A DNA stretch of 33,304 nt from an uncultured Spirochaetaceae bacterium (GCA_944389085.1 CALXLB010000047.1:1-33304); one strand, 5' to 3'; shown: positions 7,682 to 15,843, counted from the stretch's first letter. The notes: generated by a model not told the origin, from the sequence alone. Numbers and translations are program-made.

Positions 7682-8839
7682 ATGAAGAAATCTGTTGCAT
7701 TTGTTCTGCTTCTTGTCTTTTTATTTCCGCTTTCCGCTATCGGGTTTGGCTATCATGTGTTTGAGATCAGAACTGAGCCCGAATTCGGCAAAGGTATATT
7801 CCCGACATCAGTGAAGTATCAATTCAATTTTCCAGTTCCGGATCTGATAGATGGCAGTAAGACAGAGTTTGCTTTCCGCCTCGATAACGGGCTTGAGTAC
7901 AGGACTCTGGCTCAGGATCCTGTCACCGGTGATATCATGGCAAAGAACCCGTCAATGTATGATTTCCCCAAGGAATATACTGTGCATTTTGATGAGTTCA
8001 ATCTTTTCTTCGCACAGGGCTTTATTGATACAGGGTTTTCAGATAATGACTTGCTGACTGCTTTTGTTTCGATTGATGGCAGATTCGAAATGGCTTTTGA
8101 ACGCCTGTCCTGGATGACTGGTCCCGATAACGTAGGTGGCGTGTTCTGGGATGAGAATGGGGCCTTGCGATTTCCTTCCGATGAATTCCTGATTGGGGCT
8201 CCGGAACTCAGTGATGACCGTTCTGTCTTCCAGACAACGATTTCCCTCGGGCTTAAGATTGATTTCATGCATGATACTACCACTACGCGTGATGGTATCA
8301 GGGCTGGGATATATTGGCGGTTTGCTCCGGAATGGATGCTGCTGACAGATGGTTCTGCCTCTTTTGTTCTCTCTTGGAATGAGATACAGATTTCCAGAAC
8401 GCTTTATGTTGCTCCTAATGGTGAGAATCGTACATGGTTCAGTATAGTTCTGGACGATTACATTACTTATCGAGGGATTATCGGGGATAAGATTCCAATG
8501 TACATCCAGCGTGATAACATCTGGGGACCCAATGTGCCAAATGCTGCTAATGTGATTACCAACCGGCTTGCCCTGACATTCTATGGTCCGCAGATAAACA
8601 GCCGTGATACATATCCGTCTGTGATGTTCTTCTGGGATCTTGGCTGGGCACTGGGGAAGGTGATGAACACGCATTCCGGAGAGAAAATCTATGAAAGCGT
8701 TGGCAGTTATGGCATTCGTTGCGAGTTTGTTGTATTCAGCATTGCAGAGTTCTATTATGAGATAGGTTGCTCTTATGATCCTGTTTTTGCTGAAGATATG
8801 TATGTAGAGCAGAGGTTCGGTTTTTCGGTGGGTATATGA
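7682..8839 (+). CDS. Exported protein, putative outer-membrane barrel (paralogue A2)
   Basis: The 385-residue product has a signal peptide (MKKSVAFVLLLVFLFPLSAIG) and a strong Shine-Dalgarno (GGAGGAAAT) before the ATG. The mature protein is dominated by strand-like segments with aromatic girdles (YWRFAPEWMLLTDGSASFVLSW, FVVFSIAEFYYEIGCSYD). It resembles the preceding protein in length, in a central LxxGxxFxLSxNxxQ-like region and in a FYGPQINSRDTYPSVMFFW element, which parallels FNGPQFMAGDCYTNVELN in its neighbour. The stop overlaps the following start (ATGA). The two are likely diverged copies of an envelope protein. No enzyme motif is visible. Confidence 0.75.
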   Translation: MKKSVAFVLLLVFLFPLSAIGFGYHVFEIRTEPEFGKGIFPTSVKYQFNFPVPDLIDGSKTEFAFRLDNGLEYRTLAQDPVTGDIMAKNPSMYDFPKEYTVHFDEFNLFFAQGFIDTGFSDNDLLTAFVSIDGRFEMAFERLSWMTGPDNVGGVFWDENGALRFPSDEFLIGAPELSDDRSVFQTTISLGLKIDFMHDTTTTRDGIRAGIYWRFAPEWMLLTDGSASFVLSWNEIQISRTLYVAPNGENRTWFSIVLDDYITYRGIIGDKIPMYIQRDNIWGPNVPNAANVITNRLALTFYGPQINSRDTYPSVMFFWDLGWALGKVMNTHSGEKIYESVGSYGIRCEFVVFSIAEFYYEIGCSYDPVFAEDMYVEQRFGFSVGI

Positions 8840-9489
8840 AAAGAGTTTTTGTTTTCATTCAGCTTTTCCTTGTCTTCAGTACAGTTCTGTCTGCATCCGT
8901 TGTGACAGATATCAAGGGGACAATGGGCTGGACTTATGATACAAATGCATTCTCAAATCCACTTCCGCAAGGCTATCCCATCTCTTCAGGATATCCGAAT
9001 GGGGGAGAATTCCTGCAGCGGCAGAATATCAATCTCGGATATACCGCTGACCTGCTTTTCGATTCCAGCTCCAGAGTAGGTCTTTCTGTTGCCCTGAATC
9101 TGGGCATACCGTTTTTCTCCAAATCAATTGTTCCTGTGGGAGAAGGGTATGATTGGGAATATGTTGTTTACGATAGTCTTGGTAAGCAGAATGTAAGCCT
9201 TTATCTCAGTGCAGGACCTTCTTTCAGATTCAATACAGAAGCAGTAGATCTTATATTGCCGGTCAGAATGAGTATTGGAAGCTATGACTGGTTTACGACT
9301 GGAATAGTTGTCGGTGTATCAATAGAACCTGAGGTAAGAGTTTTCATCACTGATGATATCTTCCTTTCATTTTCGCTGAGCTATGATGCTCATCTGATGA
9401 AATTCTTTGTATCAATGACTCAGGTCTATGATCCAGGGTATATAATGCTTACAACAGGAGCTGCTGTTGGGGCAGGAGTACGGCTATGA
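8836..9489 (+). CDS. Exported protein, small putative barrel (paralogue B1)
   Basis: The 217-residue product begins with a signal peptide (MKRVFVFIQLFLVFSTVLSAS) and then has about eight to ten alternating amphipathic strands with glycine and tyrosine turns (INLGYTADLLFDSSSRVGLSVALNLGIPFF, VSLYLSAGPSFRF, IFLSFSLSYDAHLM), ending GAAVGAGVRL. This is the look of a small outer-membrane barrel of about 8 strands, or an OmpW/OprF-like porin domain. It overlaps both neighbours by four bases, so all four exported proteins are probably made in fixed proportion. No sequence signature allows a specific function. Confidence 0.72.
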   Translation: MKRVFVFIQLFLVFSTVLSASVVTDIKGTMGWTYDTNAFSNPLPQGYPISSGYPNGGEFLQRQNINLGYTADLLFDSSSRVGLSVALNLGIPFFSKSIVPVGEGYDWEYVVYDSLGKQNVSLYLSAGPSFRFNTEAVDLILPVRMSIGSYDWFTTGIVVGVSIEPEVRVFITDDIFLSFSLSYDAHLMKFFVSMTQVYDPGYIMLTTGAAVGAGVRL

Positions 9490-10112
9490 GGATTGGAATA
9501 AAAAAGATATTTCTCTTTCTTTTCTTCCTTGTTTCTTTATCATCGTTAGCAGCTTCTCCTGAACTTTGGGTAGGTGCAGCCTTCACTGCTGACAGAAATA
9601 TGGTTTCAGAGGAAATTGATTCGTCTTTTCCTGCGATGGGGAAATCCATTTCGGTTATCAGATCGCTTGGACTGGATCTTGATTTGACATTCTTTCCGTT
9701 TGAAGAGGTTCGTATTGGCCTTACTGCAGGATATAATGTGCTTCTTCCAATCGGTATAACAGAGACCGGCGGGAGTAACATCGGATACATCACCTATGAT
9801 ATAGATACACGGCAGGATGCTTCTGCAGGCTTGGCGTATTATCAGTTCTTCACTCCTGTTTTGGGGGCTTATCTTACCTGCAGCTTCCAGTATTCATGGT
9901 ATAGAACAGCAACTGCCCATATTCCCAACGATTCGGCCCCGATGGAATTCATGATAGAGGAAGAATATGGAATAGCAGCAGATCTGGGGATCCTCACGAG
10001 AAGCAATAACATGTTTTTCCGTCTCGGTCTTTCAGGTTTCTATGATTTGAAGCACAAAACTGATCCAGGTCTTCGTTTCGCACTCGTTGCAGGCGGTGGC
10101 ATGATTATCTGA
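9486..10112 (+). CDS. Exported protein, small putative barrel (paralogue B2)
   Basis: The 208-residue protein has a signal peptide (MRIGIKKIFLFLFFLVSLSSLAAS) and a strand-rich mature part with VRIGLTAGYNVLLPIG, GAYLTCSFQYSWYRT and a glycine-rich end (FALVAGGGMII). Its size, architecture and position suggest that it is a diverged duplicate of the preceding protein. It is the last gene of the run; the 120 bases before the lacI-family gene hold no clear terminator. The order large, large, small, small across 6426-10112 suggests two successive duplications. The function is unknown; an outer-membrane location is inferred from composition. Confidence 0.72.
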   Translation: MRIGIKKIFLFLFFLVSLSSLAASPELWVGAAFTADRNMVSEEIDSSFPAMGKSISVIRSLGLDLDLTFFPFEEVRIGLTAGYNVLLPIGITETGGSNIGYITYDIDTRQDASAGLAYYQFFTPVLGAYLTCSFQYSWYRTATAHIPNDSAPMEFMIEEEYGIAADLGILTRSNNMFFRLGLSGFYDLKHKTDPGLRFALVAGGGMII

Positions 10113-10232
10113 GAATTTCTACTGTTAGTTGTGTTATTGCTTGTTCTGGGTACCTATGCTTTGGAATAAAATAATGTAAAACTTTGCAAATGCTCCTTTT
10201 CATATGTCATAATTGAGTAAAAGGGATTGCTT

Positions 10233-11216
10233 ATGACAATTTATGACATAGCAAAAGAGGCAGGTGTCTCTGCCAGCACTGTCAGCCGGGTTCTGAACAA
10301 CAGGCCTGGCATAAACAAGGAAACAAGGGATAAGGTCCTGCAGATTATTGATGAGAATAATTTTTCTGTGAGTGAGGCTGCTAGAGGGCTTGTAAATAAA
10401 AATACCAACATGGTCGGTATTCTTGTCTCTGATATCCGTAATCAGCATCATATCGAAGGTGCTTATATGATCAGCCAGCATCTTATAGAACATGGATATT
10501 GTTCAATCCTTATGAATGCCGGTGAAAGCAATGAAAGCAAAGCCCAATATGTGAAGATTCTTGCCTCCAGAAGAGTCAATGCCCTTGTTCTTATCGGTTC
10601 AACATTCCAATGCGCGGAAGTTGAGAATGCCATTGCAATGTTCATGTCAAAGATTCCTGTTATATTCCAGAATGGATATTTTGATCTTCCTCATGTGTCT
10701 AGCGTTGTTGCTGATGAGCTTTTCGGAACAATGGAAGCTGTGAGCTATCTCTATTCCCATGGCAGAAGGAAGATAGCTTTTATCAATAACAATGACACAC
10801 CATCGAATAATAAGAAGATCAAAGGATATAAAATAGCAATAGAAGAACGAAATCTACCTGAATACATAATTCCTTCTTGTGCTGATTCTGCAGAAGGCGG
10901 AGCAGAAGCTACAGAAAGACTTCTTGCCGAACATCCAGATACGGATGCGATAATCTATTCAGTTGATATTCTTGGAGTAGGTGGTTCGCGTTATTTGCTG
11001 GATATAGGAAAGAAGATACCTGGCGATATCGCACTTATCGGTACGGATAACTCTCCATATTCGAAAATATCAAACCCAAGGCTTTCGACAATCGACAATA
11101 AATTGGGTGAATTATCCAAGAACTGCTATGAGATTCTGATGAAAGCAATCAAGGATAGAAACTATGTTGAGCACAAGGTTGTCCTGCCTTCTCTGGTTCT
11201 TCGGGAGACTACATGA
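10233..11216 (+). CDS. LacI-family transcriptional regulator of the downstream island
   Basis: The frame runs back to TTG 10227, but ATG 10233 is preceded by AAAAGGGA at good spacing and gives the canonical LacI start MTIYDIAKEAGVSASTVSRVLN, so I use it (327 residues). Residues 1-46 are the helix-turn-helix; the recognition helix begins SASTVSRVLN, and the hinge helix is VSEAARGLVNKNTNMVGILV. Residues 60-327 form the periplasmic-binding-like effector domain, with DALIxxxD-type elements (TDAIIYSVDILGVGGSRYL, DIALIGTDNSPYSKISNPRLSTID). Palindromes with a central CG, as LacI-family proteins bind, occur upstream of the next gene and again at 24476. It is therefore the probable local repressor or activator of this island. 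The inducer is unknown; the family usually senses sugars or sugar acids. Confidence 0.93.
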   Translation: MTIYDIAKEAGVSASTVSRVLNNRPGINKETRDKVLQIIDENNFSVSEAARGLVNKNTNMVGILVSDIRNQHHIEGAYMISQHLIEHGYCSILMNAGESNESKAQYVKILASRRVNALVLIGSTFQCAEVENAIAMFMSKIPVIFQNGYFDLPHVSSVVADELFGTMEAVSYLYSHGRRKIAFINNNDTPSNNKKIKGYKIAIEERNLPEYIIPSCADSAEGGAEATERLLAEHPDTDAIIYSVDILGVGGSRYLLDIGKKIPGDIALIGTDNSPYSKISNPRLSTIDNKLGELSKNCYEILMKAIKDRNYVEHKVVLPSLVLRETT

Positions 11217-11270
11217 CCGCTATCTTCGTTCTTTTTGCTGCATGCGATTCTAATATATTAGTTAATAATT

Positions 11271-11282
11271 GCAATCGATTGC
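11271..11282. promoter_or_regulatory. LacI-type operator O1 (GCAATCGATTGC)
   Basis: This is a perfect 12-bp palindrome with a central CG step, the usual LacI-family half-site arrangement. A perfect TATAAT begins at the next base (11283-11288), so a bound regulator would cover the promoter spacer. No strong -35 is seen (GTTAAT or TTAATA at 11261-11267 is the best). The match to the 24476-24497 site supports the assignment. Confidence 0.75.
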
Positions 11283-11288
11283 TATAAT
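11283..11288 (+). promoter_or_regulatory. Candidate -10 element of the island's first transcript
   Basis: This is a perfect TATAAT abutting operator O1. The -35 region is poor, which would fit a promoter that needs activation or is weak without inducer. It would give a leader of about 135 bases before the ATG at 11432. The leader is AT-rich and shows no obvious riboswitch-like structure. Confidence 0.45.
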
Positions 11289-11396
11289 TATCCGTAAAAT
11301 TGCACAATCATCGTTAAATATGTGTGAAACATTTAGAAATAATCATAAAGATTTTTCTTTACTTTCTCGATAAATCTGGTGAAAATCTAATAAAGT

Positions 11397-11408
11397 GAAA
11401 TCGATTGC
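11397..11408. promoter_or_regulatory. LacI-type operator O2 (GAAATCGATTGC)
   Basis: This matches the palindrome core at 11 of 12 positions; the right half continues as GATTGCAAT, matching the perfect site at 24476-24497. Its centre is 126 bp from O1, very close to twelve helical turns at 10.5 bp per turn, which would place two regulator dimers on the same face of the DNA, as for a repression loop. It lies 23 bases before the start codon of the first island gene, downstream of the candidate promoter. Confidence 0.7.
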
Positions 11409-11431
11409 AATGATTTTGGTGAGGATGGTTA

Positions 11432-12361
11432 ATGTATAAAGATTTCGAGAAGAAGACACTCAGGCAAGTCCTGTCAGAGGGGCCAGTCACAGCACCAACT
11501 GTTTTTGAATGCATTTCTGCTAGAACGGTTGAACTTTGCGGGTATCCCGCAATGGTTCTGTCAGGAAGTGGAATGTCATATTGCATGAACGGTGTTCCTG
11601 ATATTGGACTATTGAATGATGAAGAAGTCGTTTATCTTACTACTAGGCTGACTAACTATACGCCTCTTCCTGTAATTGTCGATGCAGGTGCTTTCTATGG
11701 AGATGATCCTTCAAGGGTTTATCTGGATTGCTATAGGCTTGTGAAAGCAGGAGCAGATGCAATTGTCATTACAGATGCTTCGCTGTCCGATGGAAAAGAC
11801 AGGACATATGATTCATCGTTTGTTCACTCTCCTGTCTCTGAAGAGGTTTTCTTTGCAAGGATCAAAGCGGCTGTTAAGGCATCAGAAGGTTCGAAATGTC
11901 TTGTTATTGCGATATCAACAGCTGCGATCGATGAAGCTATAAGCAGAATTGTTAAAGCAAGAGAATTGGGAGCTGCTATCACATGTGTTGAGAAGGCCAG
12001 AACAAAGGCGGATGCTGAAAAGATCAATGCTTCTGATGCTGGCTGCAAGATGTGGGCTGGAATTGCTGTCGCTGATGGAAAATGCGTGGTTGAGCCAGAA
12101 GAGCTCCATAACCTGGGTTTCAGCATAATTGTTGAAGACTATGCAATTAAAGCTGCGATGTTCGGTATGCTTTACTATGGCAAGAAGACTCTGGAAGATG
12201 GAAATACAGTATTCCATGATACCCATACTTATGATGGTATATTAAAGCCCGGTGAGGATTATCATGTCCTGTTCTCCTTCTGGAAGACATGGCTTCCGAT
12301 GGAAGATGAATTCAATGATCTCTCTGATGTTATGGCAATCAAGCATGAGATAAAGGAGTGA
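11432..12361 (+). CDS. Isocitrate lyase/PEP mutase-superfamily protein, paralogue 1 (degenerate active site)
   Basis: The 309-residue protein has the (beta/alpha)8 pattern of the ICL/PEPM superfamily: PTVFECISARTVELCGYPAMVLSGSGMS (residues 22-49), the strand VIVDAGAFYG (81-90), VKAGADAIVITDA and a C-terminal swap-helix region. In active members the second strand reads DADTGYG and the metal-binding aspartates sit there; here it is DAGAFYG. The EDQ..KRCGH loop that holds the catalytic cysteine is absent (TDASLSDGKDR instead), and the ARTDA arginine is replaced (AISTAA). It may have a changed chemistry or act as a structural or regulatory partner of the next protein. It starts after GAGGATGG and is the first gene behind two LacI operators. 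The next gene begins 2 bases after its stop. Confidence 0.85.
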   Translation: MYKDFEKKTLRQVLSEGPVTAPTVFECISARTVELCGYPAMVLSGSGMSYCMNGVPDIGLLNDEEVVYLTTRLTNYTPLPVIVDAGAFYGDDPSRVYLDCYRLVKAGADAIVITDASLSDGKDRTYDSSFVHSPVSEEVFFARIKAAVKASEGSKCLVIAISTAAIDEAISRIVKARELGAAITCVEKARTKADAEKINASDAGCKMWAGIAVADGKCVVEPEELHNLGFSIIVEDYAIKAAMFGMLYYGKKTLEDGNTVFHDTHTYDGILKPGEDYHVLFSFWKTWLPMEDEFNDLSDVMAIKHEIKE

Positions 12362-12363
12362 AT

Positions 12364-13269
12364 ATGGAAAAGCGAGTAACTTTCAGAGAATTATTGAAGA
12401 AAGAGCAGGTATTTGCTCCATGTGTATATGATTGCCTTACAGCCAGAGCTGCTGAGCTTTCTGGTTATAAAGCTCTTATGCTGTCAGGCGGTGCTATCGC
12501 ATATAGTCAGGATGGTCTTCCTGATATGGCATTCGCAACAATCGATGAAGTAATCTGGGCAACAGAGAGGATTGTCAATATGAGTCCTTGTCCTTTGATT
12601 GTCGATGCCGATGATGGATATGGCGAGAGTCCTGTTGTCGTATATAGGAATATGTATAGAGTGGCAAAGACAGGAGCTATGGGATTTACTCTTGATGATT
12701 CAACTGGCATAAGAGGCTTTGAGAGAGGTCATGCTGTGAAGAAATCATCAAAAGAAACTGTCGTTCCAAAGGAAGTATGGCTTGCAAAAATCAAAGCGGC
12801 TCTTGCTGCAACGGAAGGCTCTGATTGTGTCTGTATCGCCAGAATCCATGTTCCATTGAATACGCCGGAAGGTTTCAGGGAAGCTATGGATAGGGCTCTC
12901 CGGGCTCAGGATCTTGGTGCTGAAATGGTCATGATCGGTGGTACAAACAATATGACCATAGGCAGAAAGGTTGCAGAGAATATCAAAGGCTGGAAAATGT
13001 GGCCTGATATCTTCTCCGTGAATGGTGTTCCAAATTGTGATCTAAAGGAAATTGATTCTCTTGGATATAGATTTGTGACCATGCATCTTTTTGAGAAAGC
13101 TCTGATGTATGGAATGATGAAATATGGCATGGAGAACAGGAAAAACGGTAATCCTGTATTTTCTGAGACACATGATTTTGAAGGAATTGCTGACAAATCA
13201 AAATTGAGTGATATGGTTGGTAATTACAGTAAGTGGTTTCGGTTAGCTGAAGATTGCAGGAATTTCTGA
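12364..13269 (+). CDS. Isocitrate lyase/PEP mutase-superfamily protein, paralogue 2 (best-preserved active site)
   Basis: I use ATG 12364 rather than GTG 12358 because AAAGGAG ends 5 bases before it (301 residues). This is the least degenerate of the four paralogues: the metal site strand reads LIVDADDGYGESP (residues 78-90, with D81 and D83), the next strand is GFTLDDSTG (EDQ-like), the gating-loop position has GFERGH (118-123) where 2-methylisocitrate lyase has KRCGH, and the following strand keeps the arginine as CIARIHV (R160). The missing loop cysteine argues against an isocitrate or methylisocitrate lyase; oxaloacetate hydrolase, PEP mutase and 2,3-dimethylmalate lyase are other known chemistries of the superfamily. 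It is probably the catalytic member of this set. It follows paralogue 1 with a 2-base gap. Confidence 0.88.
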   Translation: MEKRVTFRELLKKEQVFAPCVYDCLTARAAELSGYKALMLSGGAIAYSQDGLPDMAFATIDEVIWATERIVNMSPCPLIVDADDGYGESPVVVYRNMYRVAKTGAMGFTLDDSTGIRGFERGHAVKKSSKETVVPKEVWLAKIKAALAATEGSDCVCIARIHVPLNTPEGFREAMDRALRAQDLGAEMVMIGGTNNMTIGRKVAENIKGWKMWPDIFSVNGVPNCDLKEIDSLGYRFVTMHLFEKALMYGMMKYGMENRKNGNPVFSETHDFEGIADKSKLSDMVGNYSKWFRLAEDCRNF

Positions 13270-13287
13270 CGGAGGTTTATTTATAAT

Positions 13288-14175
13288 ATGGGTGCTGTTT
13301 TAAGTATTCCAGAACTTGTTGAACAGGAAAAATATTGTATTCACACACCTTGTGTTTATGATTGCTCATCAGCAAGAGCCTGTGAGCTAGCAGGTTATAA
13401 AGCCATCTTGCTTTCCGGTGGTGAAGTAGGTGAGATATTCGGAGCTCTCAGTGAAGATGAAATGGATTCATCAGAAGTCTTTTTCATCGCTGAGAAGATT
13501 GCTTATTTTTCTCCTCTTCCGCTTGTAATCGATTGCGGTTGTTTTAAAGCTGATCCGTCCGCCACATATAGATGGTCTTACAAGTTTGCTCATGCAGGCT
13601 GCATGGGACTTCTTATTGAAGATGAGGATGGTATTGATAAAGACACATTCCTGAAGATGGTTAAGGCTGCTGTTCTTGCCTGTGAGGGTACAAAATGTGT
13701 TGTTATTGCTAGGTCGAACAGAAGGCTGCGTGCTCCCGAGGATTTTGATTATGTTGTCGACGTCCTTAATGCCGCTGTAGATGAAGGTGCTTTCATGACT
13801 ATGGCTTGTGGTCTTAACTCTGCAGAAAAAGCCGAAATCATCGGCAAACGCGTGAAAGGTCTGAAAATGTATCCTGATCAGACAATACATGATGGCAAGC
13901 CAGAAGTTGTTGATGAGGAAATCTATAAGCTTGGATATGCCATGATTTCCTATCATTACACTTTGAAAGTGGCAATGGCTGCAATCGTCGAATATGGGAA
14001 AAAGAATCTTGCTGCCGGTAACAATAAGCCTGCTACTGAGGAAGTAAGACTTTACAACGGCAGTTATGGCTGTTCGGCTATGCCTATGTTCGATTATCAG
14101 GGTAAGTTTGATAAACAGGAAGCATATACAGGTGTCCATCGGATTGCCAGAATCCCTGGACAGGAACTTGACTGA
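13288..14175 (+). CDS. Isocitrate lyase/PEP mutase-superfamily protein, paralogue 3 (degenerate active site)
   Basis: The 295-residue protein has a good Shine-Dalgarno (ACGGAGGTT). The N-terminus TPCVYDCSSARACELAGYKAILLSGGEVGE is shared with the other paralogues. The metal strand is LVIDCGCFKADP (second aspartate lost), the acidic strand is LLIEDEDG (E111 and D112 kept), the loop with KRCGH is missing and the arginine strand is kept (VIARSNRR). It shares with paralogue 4 (21270-22175) the blocks TMACGL, KxYPDQ, MISYHY and a terminal G-x-x-R-x-x-x-x-PG stretch, so these two form a sub-pair. A GTAATCGATTGC stretch at 13525-13536, 11 of 12 to the operator core, falls inside this gene. The function is unknown beyond the fold. 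Confidence 0.85.
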   Translation: MGAVLSIPELVEQEKYCIHTPCVYDCSSARACELAGYKAILLSGGEVGEIFGALSEDEMDSSEVFFIAEKIAYFSPLPLVIDCGCFKADPSATYRWSYKFAHAGCMGLLIEDEDGIDKDTFLKMVKAAVLACEGTKCVVIARSNRRLRAPEDFDYVVDVLNAAVDEGAFMTMACGLNSAEKAEIIGKRVKGLKMYPDQTIHDGKPEVVDEEIYKLGYAMISYHYTLKVAMAAIVEYGKKNLAAGNNKPATEEVRLYNGSYGCSAMPMFDYQGKFDKQEAYTGVHRIARIPGQELD

Positions 14176-14179
14176 AAAA

Positions 14180-14196
14180 ATGGGAGAAGGTCCCAT
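14180..14196 (+). promoter_or_regulatory. Short hairpin before the solute-binding protein gene
   Basis: ATGGGA pairs with TCCCAT across a 5-base loop, 21 bases before the ATG at 14217 and outside the Shine-Dalgarno (AAAGGAGAAATAGG). No T-tract follows, so it is not a typical terminator. A 5' mRNA-stabilising or processing element for the binding-protein segment is plausible. Confidence 0.4.
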
Positions 14197-14216
14197 AAAA
14201 ATAAAGGAGAAATAGG

Positions 14217-15782
14217 ATGAAAAAACGTTTCCTGCTTGCATTAGTATTCTTAATGGTAGCAACGTTTGTATTCGCAGGTGGCTCAAATGAGTCATCATCT
14301 GCTTCTGCTTCTTCAGCTGGAAGCTCTGAGCCGAAAGCTGGTGGTACTCTGCGTGTTCTTATCACAAGTGATCCTGCTTCGCTTGACGATACTACTTTCA
14401 GAGCAACTCAGGAATTCTACTTCTATGAAACGATACTGAGAAAGGATGCAGAAGGAAAGTATTATGGATTCTTGGTCGACAGCTATGATGCTGATATCGA
14501 GAGTCTCACATACACTCTGCATATGAAGGATGAGCCGATTTATTTCCATGATGGAAGTGTCATGACATCTGAAGTTCTGGCATGGAACATCAACCAGTAT
14601 AAGGAAGTCGGTGTTTTCGCTTCATCTTTCAACAAGATTGATTATGCTGAAGCTGTAGACGACAAGACTGTTGTCATCCATCTTCTTGAGTGGGATATGC
14701 TTCTTCCAAACTGTCTTGCTCGTATGTGTAAGCCTGTTTCTAAGCAGTTCATTGACCAGTATGGCTGGGAAGGCCTTTCAAGCATGGAATGCGGTACAGG
14801 ACCTTTCATGCTTAAAGAGTGGAACAGAGATTCTGAAATCAAGACTGTAAAGTTTGAGCAGTATCATGAGGGTGAGCCTCTTCTTGATGGAATCAATTAC
14901 ATCATCATCACTTCTGCAGAAGTTGCTCTGATGGCTTATCAGACAGGAGAAGTAGATGTCCTCTGTGATTCAAGACTTGCATATGAGCAGGTTCTCCAGC
15001 TTGCAGAAGATCCGGATACAATTCTTTACACCTCTGAGAGAGGCGGTCATGCCTATACTCTTGGCTTCCATTGTCAGTCCCCTGAAGATCCTTTCTACGA
15101 TGTCAGAGTAAGACAGGCTGCTTGCTATGCAATTGATACAGATGCAATTGGACAGGCTTATACAGAAGGTATGTACATTCCTGGTTCTACTCAGTGGTCT
15201 GCAAATGGTTATCCATATTGCTCGCCGAATGTTACTGGATTCCCATACGATCCTGCAAAGGCTAAGGAGCTCCTTGCTGAAGCTGGTTATCCAAATGGTT
15301 TTAATACAGTACTTTATGTCCAGACACAGTTCCAGGGCGCAGCTGTTTATGTACAGTCCTATCTGAAGGAAGTCGGAATCAATGCTGAGATTGTTCCTAT
15401 CGATACAGCTAACTTCTCCACATACATTGGCGGTTGGGGAGAAGGTATGATGATTCATACTGTTGGTGTTGTAAATGGTCAGGAATATCAGCTTCTCACA
15501 GCTGCAAGATCTGACAACCCATCTGGTTATGGACAGAGATCATTCCTTCTTTCACCAGAGCTGGATTCATATGTACAGCAGGCTTATAACAGCACTGTAG
15601 AGGATTCTTATGCTCCAACACAGAGAGCTGCAGAGAAATTCTTCCAGGAGGATGTTTCTGCATACGTTCTCTTCCTCACAGAGGGTTGGGTAGCAGCAAA
15701 AGATTATGTTAAGGATGCAGGTATTTGCCAGAACGGAGGAATCACAATGGATTCTCTCTGGACTGCATGGCTTGACAAATAA
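14217..15782 (+). CDS. Extracellular solute-binding protein, family 5 (DppA/OppA type)
   Basis: The 521-residue protein has a signal peptide (MKKRFLLALVFLMVATFVFA), cleaved before GGSNESS, then a serine-rich linker to about residue 40. There is no lipobox cysteine, so it may be a free periplasmic protein. The mature part begins GGTLRVLITSDPASLDD and has the family-5 landmarks: FYETILRKDAEGKYYGFLVDSY, LTYTLHMKDEPIYFHDGSVMTSEVLAW, GTGPFMLKEWNRDSEI and VRQAACYAIDTDAIGQ. It binds the substrate for the ABC importer encoded next. Family 5 takes di- and oligopeptides but also sugars, nickel, opines and other small conjugates, so the ligand is open. Hairpins on both sides suggest that its message segment is set apart for higher abundance. 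Confidence 0.93.
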   Translation: MKKRFLLALVFLMVATFVFAGGSNESSSASASSAGSSEPKAGGTLRVLITSDPASLDDTTFRATQEFYFYETILRKDAEGKYYGFLVDSYDADIESLTYTLHMKDEPIYFHDGSVMTSEVLAWNINQYKEVGVFASSFNKIDYAEAVDDKTVVIHLLEWDMLLPNCLARMCKPVSKQFIDQYGWEGLSSMECGTGPFMLKEWNRDSEIKTVKFEQYHEGEPLLDGINYIIITSAEVALMAYQTGEVDVLCDSRLAYEQVLQLAEDPDTILYTSERGGHAYTLGFHCQSPEDPFYDVRVRQAACYAIDTDAIGQAYTEGMYIPGSTQWSANGYPYCSPNVTGFPYDPAKAKELLAEAGYPNGFNTVLYVQTQFQGAAVYVQSYLKEVGINAEIVPIDTANFSTYIGGWGEGMMIHTVGVVNGQEYQLLTAARSDNPSGYGQRSFLLSPELDSYVQQAYNSTVEDSYAPTQRAAEKFFQEDVSAYVLFLTEGWVAAKDYVKDAGICQNGGITMDSLWTAWLDK

Positions 15783-15800
15783 GATTTTCGCTTAAATCTG

Positions 15801-15827
15801 TCTGCATGGGGGATTCCCTCATGCAGA
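15801..15827 (+). promoter_or_regulatory. Strong hairpin between binding-protein and permease genes
   Basis: TCTGCATG at 15801-15808 pairs exactly with CATGCAGA at 15820-15827, and the stem continues inward with one G-T pair and three G-C pairs around an ATT loop, making about 12 pairs. No run of T follows, so full termination is unlikely. Hairpins at this position are known to protect the upstream binding-protein message from 3' decay, giving more binding protein than permease. Confidence 0.65.
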
Positions 15828-15843
15828 TATTCATGGGAATAGT

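Noticed and set aside
10113..10232. Autoregulatory operator before the LacI-family gene
   Set aside because: TTGCAAATGC near 10184 resembles half a site, but no second half or palindrome is present.
11432..14175. Phosphonate biosynthesis (PEP mutase) or glyoxylate/methylcitrate cluster
   Set aside because: No phosphonopyruvate decarboxylase, aminotransferase, malate synthase or methylcitrate synthase is present, and the catalytic loop motifs of these enzymes are missing from all four paralogues.
13471..14298. 275-residue minus-strand reading frame
   Set aside because: It is a shadow of paralogue 3 and the binding-protein start, without a ribosome binding site or recognisable motifs.
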